The position numbers were made by a program, and so were the translations under genes. Positions 58,140 through 64,000 of a DNA stretch of 64,000 nt are shown here, piece by piece. Position 1 is the stretch's first letter. Each line of letters begins with the position of its first letter. The DNA comes from Ixodes scapularis (Eukaryota > Arthropoda > Arachnida > Ixodida > Ixodidae): NCBI RefSeq assembly GCF_016920785.2, contig NW_024609857.1, positions 190,973,027 through 191,037,026 on the forward strand, read 5' to 3'. The notes beneath the pieces were generated by a model, which worked only from the letters and a program-made list of their open reading frames with translations, ran no database searches and had not been told where the DNA came from.

Positions 58140-58278
58140 ATGGATATCAAGTTGCTTCACAAGAGCAACACCTTCAGCAACTTCGGCAGCCAGAAGCTGG
58201 GCAGCTGGTTCTCGACCTTCAGCATCGCCAGGCGGAAAAACAACAACGGCGCCTCGCTCAAGAATTCCAAGAGTCTGA
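58140..58278 (+). CDS. Candidate alternative first coding exon at a CpG-rich island
   Basis: ATG in a strong context (CAAAATGG) opens 46 codons: MDIKLLHKSNTFSNFGSQKL, GSWFSTFSIARRKNNNGASL, KNSKSL, then a strong A|GTGAGT donor, phase 1. The phase equals that of the PCTAIRE exon at 35435 on the same strand, so both could splice to one downstream exon, making this an isoform-specific N-terminus. I do not recognise the peptide itself. It could instead be the first exon of another gene lying to the right. The 5'UTR is GC-rich with many CpGs. Confidence 0.6.
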
Positions 58279-61200
58279 GTGAGTCGCTGCTTGTCCATTT
58301 CGCCCGATATTGTGTTTGCTTCCGTTTTTTTTTTTTTTTTTTTTAACAATTTATTTAGGTTGTGGTTTACAGTCTGTGACTTCTGGCGGTTTTCTTTCGT
58401 TTTTCTGCATCGGTAAAACGGGCTACAAGCGGCGCGACGCTCGTAACGTGTGGTGGGGGTTATGTTTTGTTTCCTCGGTGTGAGGAAAGACGCCAGCGGG
58501 GATCTTGGGCTGTCGGATTCGCCGATCCGGCCGCCTCGGGTCTCTGCCGATCGATAGCGGCATCCCTAGGAGGACGCGTGTGCGCTGGAGGAGACGGTTG
58601 CGTGGAGACAGGAAGAAGGCCAGCCCTTGGAGGAAGTGCAGCAGCCCACGCCGAGATAGAAGAAGAAAAGAATACTAATAAATATTCCTATTCTGCTTAT
58701 TATTGCATTAGGCCTCATTGCCCGATAGGTTTTCATTACGTTACCGATGCGGTGGCGCATCTGGGTTGCGTCAATTTTCGTATAAAAACACAATCCTCAA
58801 AAAAAAGAAAAGGAACAAAAAAAGAAAACGCGTATTGAGAGAGGGTAGCGTCGTGGTATGCGATTCAGTGTGTGTGTGTGCCGCATATGAAGTTACTTGG
58901 CTCGCACTCACTGGGCTGCCGGTTTTTCCCACGCGTATGGGATGCGATTTGAGCGTCTGGAGGAGCATTCAAACGGTCAGACCGCATATATGGCCTTTGA
59001 CGTCATTGTTTTGTAGAAGCCGTGTTTTCTCTCTAGCTCTCTCTCTCTCTCTCATAGAAACAGTTGGTTGGAGGTTAATGTGTGTTCCTGTACCGACAGG
59101 CAGGACGGATTGGGTTGACGGGGCGGAAATGTTGGCGTTGTAACTTGAGTTATCTTTTTGCTTTCATTTATTCCACCGGAAGTGTGGTTTTTATACAGCG
59201 CTCAGTCCTAATTGCCCTCTCCCCTTCAACGGCCGGACGTCAATACACACACGAGTGGCAAACGGATGTTGGAGACGTCGAGTTCCTGACTTGTAGTATT
59301 TGCCTTCTCGGAATCAGCTCTGAATCACTCGAGTGAATGCTCGCCGAAGCCCTCCCCTTCTCCTGTCCCTGCTAATAATAACAGGGACGATTTTACTTCT
59401 CGCCGACAGCACCGGAGAAGGTTTTCCCCTAGTTGCTGGTTATACAACGTTCGCGTAAAAAAAAAAAAAAAAAAAAAAAGCTGCGTTGTTTGGTTATTTC
59501 TAGAACTTTCCTACTGTGATGTTACGATGCGTCGCAATATTTTGTTCTGTTGATGGTGTTGAGGCTTTAGAATGGAGCTGCTGAAATGGGTGGTGGTAAA
59601 GCAAGCCCGTCGAAAGAACGTTGTCCATTTATTCGAGGCGTCCATGTTGGTGGTTCCGTGCTCAAGTATTCTTGGCGGTTGTTCTCCGGAGAAACGGCAA
59701 TGCGGAGGAACCTCTTTCTCCTGAATAAAAGAGTGTTCACCGGACGAATTGACGACTCCGTCGGCCGGGCGCCTGGCTTTAATTAATTAGAGCGCGCGAC
59801 GCTACAAGCCCGCCGTGGTCGCGTGTTCGTAAACACGGGATGTGGAGAATTTCCTACGTTTGTCTGCCTTTGCTTTTGTTCTTCTTTCCTCTTGCCTTTA
59901 TTATTATTTCTTTTTACGAGCATTGTAATGGTCGGTTAACGGGCTCGTTTGATGGTAGCATTTTATTGGGCGCTGCGTGGAGAGCAGGGATGCAGTAAAG
60001 CGATAAAACCCCTCCTGTGCGAATTCGGTTTTTGTTTGTGTTCTATTTGTCATGTTCTATTTGCGGGAGTGCCTTTTCGCCACCTGTGTAGTCGGGAAAA
60101 GAGGTCACACGCTGAGTTCATTATTATTTGCGGGGACATTACTCCAGGTGCATTTAATTAATTTGTTTCGCTCTTCGACCTCTTTGTAGCGAGCGGGGGT
60201 CTTTGCTATGTAATTGATACTGTAGTAGTTCTAATGAAATGCGTGTTTGCGTGCACGTCTTATAGTCCTGTGCAGACCTCATCGGGTTCCATCGCCCCGT
60301 CACGTCGCTGTACGTGAGGTGTACAGTGCTCGTCACACTTGCACATAAAAAAAGCGCGTACTTTTTTTTTGTCTTTTTTGTTGTGGGCTCGCTATACCGG
60401 TAACAGCGGGATAAAAGTTCCGTGACCTAGGGCTTTGTGGAGTGCTACTGCACGGAGCGGCGCTTTTGTGAGATACGACACGGTTCCCGTGTTCTCGATA
60501 CGTTTGGTGTGTACTGTACATAACGCGAGACCGTTATGCAAGATTTACACCGCACTAAACTTATAAGGAGTATTCACTGGCGGCCATATCCGTGTGCGCT
60601 GCTGCTGAGCGCGTGCTGACGGCGAGCTTCCGCAGTCCTTTTGGAGCGTGCATTTAGCACCATCAAGGTTGCCGGTCTTAGCAGCCTATTAATGTGGGCT
60701 CGTTCTGAGCACGCGCTCTAGACAGCACTCACAAATATGGCGTCCAGTGAATACCTCCTATAAGCAGTTTTTTTTTTTTTTAACTGTTAGTGTGGTGGGA
60801 ACTGCTCATTTTGGCCACTAACCTCAGCATGGAAAATTTGGTGCTTGCCAGAGGATGCCCTTCGGAAGTAAAACGCGAAGAAGCGTCGATGTCGTTTATG
60901 CGCTAACAGTGTCGCACACTGTAGATGTGCCTTGGTTCGGAATGAACGCTAGGCTTCAGTGGGTCCCCGAGTCTTACACAACAGCGCAGCCGAGCGATTT
61001 AGGGGCGATTTCATTCGTAATTACCGCATTCTCCTGCCGGGAGACGCGGGAAATGTGGGAAAAGTAATGACAGTGGACGCGACTGTTCAATAGCCGCGGC
61101 TGTATAGTGGTTATGCGATGGGGCAGTTTTTAATTGAGCCTGTATCGAGGGCGGGACAAGTGGTTGAAGTTGGGCGGAACGTTTGTATAGGGTGCGGTGA

Positions 61201-63693
61201 AGTTCGCGCACGAAAGATTTGTCTCATTACTCACGTCCCTTGACTCGCGCGTGTGCGGGGCCACGTGGCCCGCGGCACTATACTTCTCGGTGAGCAGCTA
61301 GAATAGACGGATCTCACTAAGCGTTGGGCGCAGGCGTGAAGCCGCCATATCTTTAGTCTCCTACATACTGACAAAGCCTGGCAGTTTATCGGGAGAAGCG
61401 GTTGCCTAAATGGAAAAGGTGAAGCGGCAGGCAACGGATGAGAAGAGAGAAACGTGACTGGCGCCCCGCTGCGTCGAGACGCCGAAACAGACTTCTTCCG
61501 AGTGAACAAGTGTGTGTTCGGGTCCTCGCCGCTGCAAAAGCTGTGCGCTGACGCCCAGGTTCCACCTTAGGTTCCCCGAGAAATGGCGCTTTGATGCTCC
61601 GTGCTACCAGATCCTCGCGCTCCAAATCTGCGACTGGGCACTCTGGCTGCGTCGTCGAACTGCCAGGCTTTGTGAGTATAGAGGAGGCTATGCTTTAGTT
61701 CACAAGAGGCAGGCGCCAGTGGCCCCAAACGGCTCGTGCCGTCTCAAGCTCTGCAGGCGCAGAGCTCCAGTACGATTGTCGCACGTGCAAAAAGACCAAA
61801 GTTCCCTGAATGCATTGGGGGAGCGGTGGCGTAACCGAACTGATTGCGAAAATACCGGCGAACGCTCCGACCGGGAGTCGTTCTTCTCGAGTTCGTAATC
61901 TGCCATGGAATGTGTCGTTATAAACCTTTTTTTTTTTTTTTTTTTTCTCCGAATTAGTCGGGTGATTTTTCGAAAGAAATAGTCGCGTGAAAACCCGTGG
62001 GAAATTTTTCGAAGCGTAAACCCGCTCGAGAGCCCCATGTTCTAGGCTGCCGGTTATGTGGCAGTTTTCCGGATAATAGAGTCAGTCGGGCGGAGCGAGA
62101 TTGAGCGGAGTTATAGAATTCTGCCGTGCAACAAACAGGCTCGCAGCGAGGAGGCGCGAGACCATGTAATGCTTGCATCGAACCTAAAGCGGTACTGCAG
62201 CGTTCGATCGTGCAGGAGCCAGGGTCATTGGCGAGCGTGTGTCAGCATCTGTCTACGCGGGATAACAAAGCGAATGAAGGATCTAAGAAGAAGCCATTTA
62301 AATGAACGGAAAAATGCAGCTCGCGCTTTAAAGGTATTGTAAAAACAAAACCCATAAGAAATGTCTTTCTAGTTGCTCTATTGTTCTGGTTATTTTTTTC
62401 GAGAATTGATATCCACCAGTGAAATGCTGCTAGCTTGGCGTCTGCGAGCAATGTGAAGGAGCGTAAAACGCGACCGAAAAATATTCGATTTTGCTCGCCA
62501 GAGGCGCTCCTCAAACTAGAGAGCTACAGGCCTGTGGACCTTTTCCATAGCTGTCTGAGAAATGTCCGCAGTAAAGACAAAGGCACAGGCGCGTGAGCCT
62601 ATATCAAAGCAGAATGCTCTTGTTTGTACGAGTACTCGTGCATAGAAGGCACTTTTTAAAGCTTCGCGCTCGTGCCTTTGTCAGCACTAAAGATATTTGT
62701 GAGATGGAGGGGACAAGGCACCGGAATAAGGAAGGCAGCGACATCATTTCCCTCGCGCTCTGGTGTGCGCACTTTTTTATTTTTACTTTTTGCTCTTCCT
62801 TTGAGACCACATAGCACCGAGCTAAATCCAAGCGCAATCGAAGGAACACGAAATTATTTACATTCTAAGCCCACTGTCACGTGTACCTTCTGCGTTCAAT
62901 TAAACGAGTCGCAAATGAAGACGATACAAGCCGTGACTTTGCGTTTTTGGCATTGCTCGATTGGTGACACGGGCTTCTAGAGTCTCCTTGACAGCATCAT
63001 AGAAGACATTCCTCCTCTTCCCGGTGCACAGGTTTGTTGCTCTTTCGCACTAGCGCGCCGGCGGTAGCGCCGTCTGGATCCCTTCGCGATAGCAGGTGGC
63101 ATTCTTCGAACGATTGTCCTTTTCCCTTTTTCTGAAGTCCCTACCTAGACTGGAGCTTCCTGCAAGTAGCGACATTCTTTGAAGCGCCGACTGTTTAACG
63201 GTGCAGGTTTCAGGAAGCGAATGGCGGCGCACAGCAGGAGACTGACCTGTATGCCGCCATTTGCTTCCAGCGGAATGTGCTTTGTCACTTGGATTGGTTG
63301 TCGTTACTCGTAGAAGAAGTATCGAGGGACTTCACCTTTTTCGAGCAACGAGAGCCGAGCCGTCTGCAGAGTTTGCGGCGAACCGCAAACGGAGGACGGC
63401 CTAACATGCCTCGGCCTGACAGAACACGTTGGCGTCGTGCCGTCGTATCGCTTTTCCTCGCTTTTATGCCCTCACTACTACCAAAATTCAAAAAAAGAAA
63501 AAAAAAGAAACGAAATACGCGCAAAGGTGGGTACTGAATATGTTGGTCGCGCGGGACGGTGTGTCCTCCGAGAAGTAAGGCCAAGGGAAATGACGCACGC
63601 ATGCGCACATGCCGAATAAGTGTACAGGGAAGGTTGGAGCGAGCTTACAGAGACTAAACGTGGCGGGAATACGGGAGGCAGCTTGCAACTGGT
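58279..63693. other. First intron downstream of the CpG-island exon
   Basis: GC-moderate DNA with T/A runs (58326-58344, 59457-59479), a CT microsatellite at 59033-59053 and the TATA-target MITE copy 3. No second exon for a kinase N-terminus was recognised, so the splice partner lies beyond the window. Confidence 0.4.
60567..60758. mobile_element. TATA-target MITE, copy 3
   Basis: 192-bp element with termini GGAGTATTCACTGGCGGCC and GGCGTCCAGTGAATACCTCC, flanked by TTATAA on the left and TATAAG on the right, consistent with a TATAA-like target duplication. It is very close to copy 2, so it moved relatively recently. Confidence 0.85.
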
Positions 63694-63815
63694 ACATGAT
63701 GATTGAAAACCTGAGACCGTGGTTTGAAAAACGGAAACTCGTGAAGTAGGAAGAAAAAGTGACTTCACGAGTTTCCGTTTTTTAAACCACAGTCTCAGGT
63801 TTTCAATCATCATGT
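63694..63815. repeat. 54-bp foldback, two mismatches, with CCAGCTCGCC tail
   Basis: Arms 63694-63747 and 63762-63815, starting ACATGATGATTGAAAACCTG, pair with 52 of 54 matches around a 14-base loop. Followed by ACAACTTACACCAGCTCGCC. Confidence 0.92.
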
Positions 63816-64000
63816 ACAACTTACACCAGCTCGCCTGCACATTAACTTTTTTTTTTTTTTTTCATTGCATCTGGTATAGTAATTAAACGAGGTTGGGTGC
63901 GCAGAAACCGCCAGGGTGCGATCGCTGTCACAACTGAAGCGGGCACACACTCGTAAATATATCAGCTTGAACTTTAGAAATAACGAGAACACAAAGACAG

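Overview
This is an animal nuclear genome window, most likely from a tick (hard-tick-like arachnid). That assignment is inference from the mix of repeats (a Helitron-type ORF with a CAVCDRLW motif, Penelope-like, hAT, Tc1 and TTAA-flanked elements), long introns and long homopolymer runs. No bacterial-style genes, rRNA, tRNA or CRISPR array were seen. Most long open frames are chance or repeat-derived; real coding sequence is confined to short exons with good splice sites.

Three genes can be supported. (1) 1680-16130, minus strand: a complete eight-coding-exon TatD-family nuclease resembling vertebrate TATDN2. The exons join in phase into a 610-residue protein with all six expected metal-ligand positions. 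(2) 21298-27639, minus strand: a complete three-coding-exon gene for a 166-residue protein with a basic, Ser-rich N-terminus and a helical C-terminus, family not recognised, preceded by a probable 5'UTR exon near 27.9-28.0 kb. (3) Plus strand: two candidate N-terminal coding exons. The one at 35435-35567 matches the N-terminus of PCTAIRE kinases (CDK16/17/18), and the one at 58140-58278 lies at the end of a GC-rich, CpG-rich island. Both end at a phase-1 donor, so they may be alternative first coding exons of one kinase gene whose catalytic exons lie beyond the right edge. Genes 2 and 3 diverge around 28-29 kb.

Everything else is intron or intergenic DNA dominated by transposable elements, often nested. 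Main ones: a Helitron relic with ORF (6.4-7.3 kb) and its deletion derivative (0.2-0.6 kb); a hAT-like foldback (4.2-5.3 kb); a TTAA-type MITE with 18-bp perfect termini (10.6-11.3 kb); a pogo-like MITE (12.2-12.8 kb); a LINE reverse-transcriptase relic (18.7-19.7 kb); a Penelope-like element with GIY-YIG domain split by a small MITE and flanked by its own inverted 3' end (22.0-23.8 kb); a Tc1-like element with ~165-bp terminal repeats (33.6-35.1 kb); a TTAA-type element holding two hAT elements six bases apart (38.6-39.7 kb); a 3.1-kb hAT-type foldback with TTCGAA-rich arms and perfect 8-bp target duplication (41.7-44.8 kb); and an 832-bp hAT-type element inserted cleanly into an older TTAA-type MITE (53.2-54.7 kb). 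Long foldbacks with a shared CCARCTCGCC-type flank recur at 17.6, 27.7, 39.9 and 63.7 kb.

Gene models come from reading splice sites and phases by eye; no transcript or database search was available.
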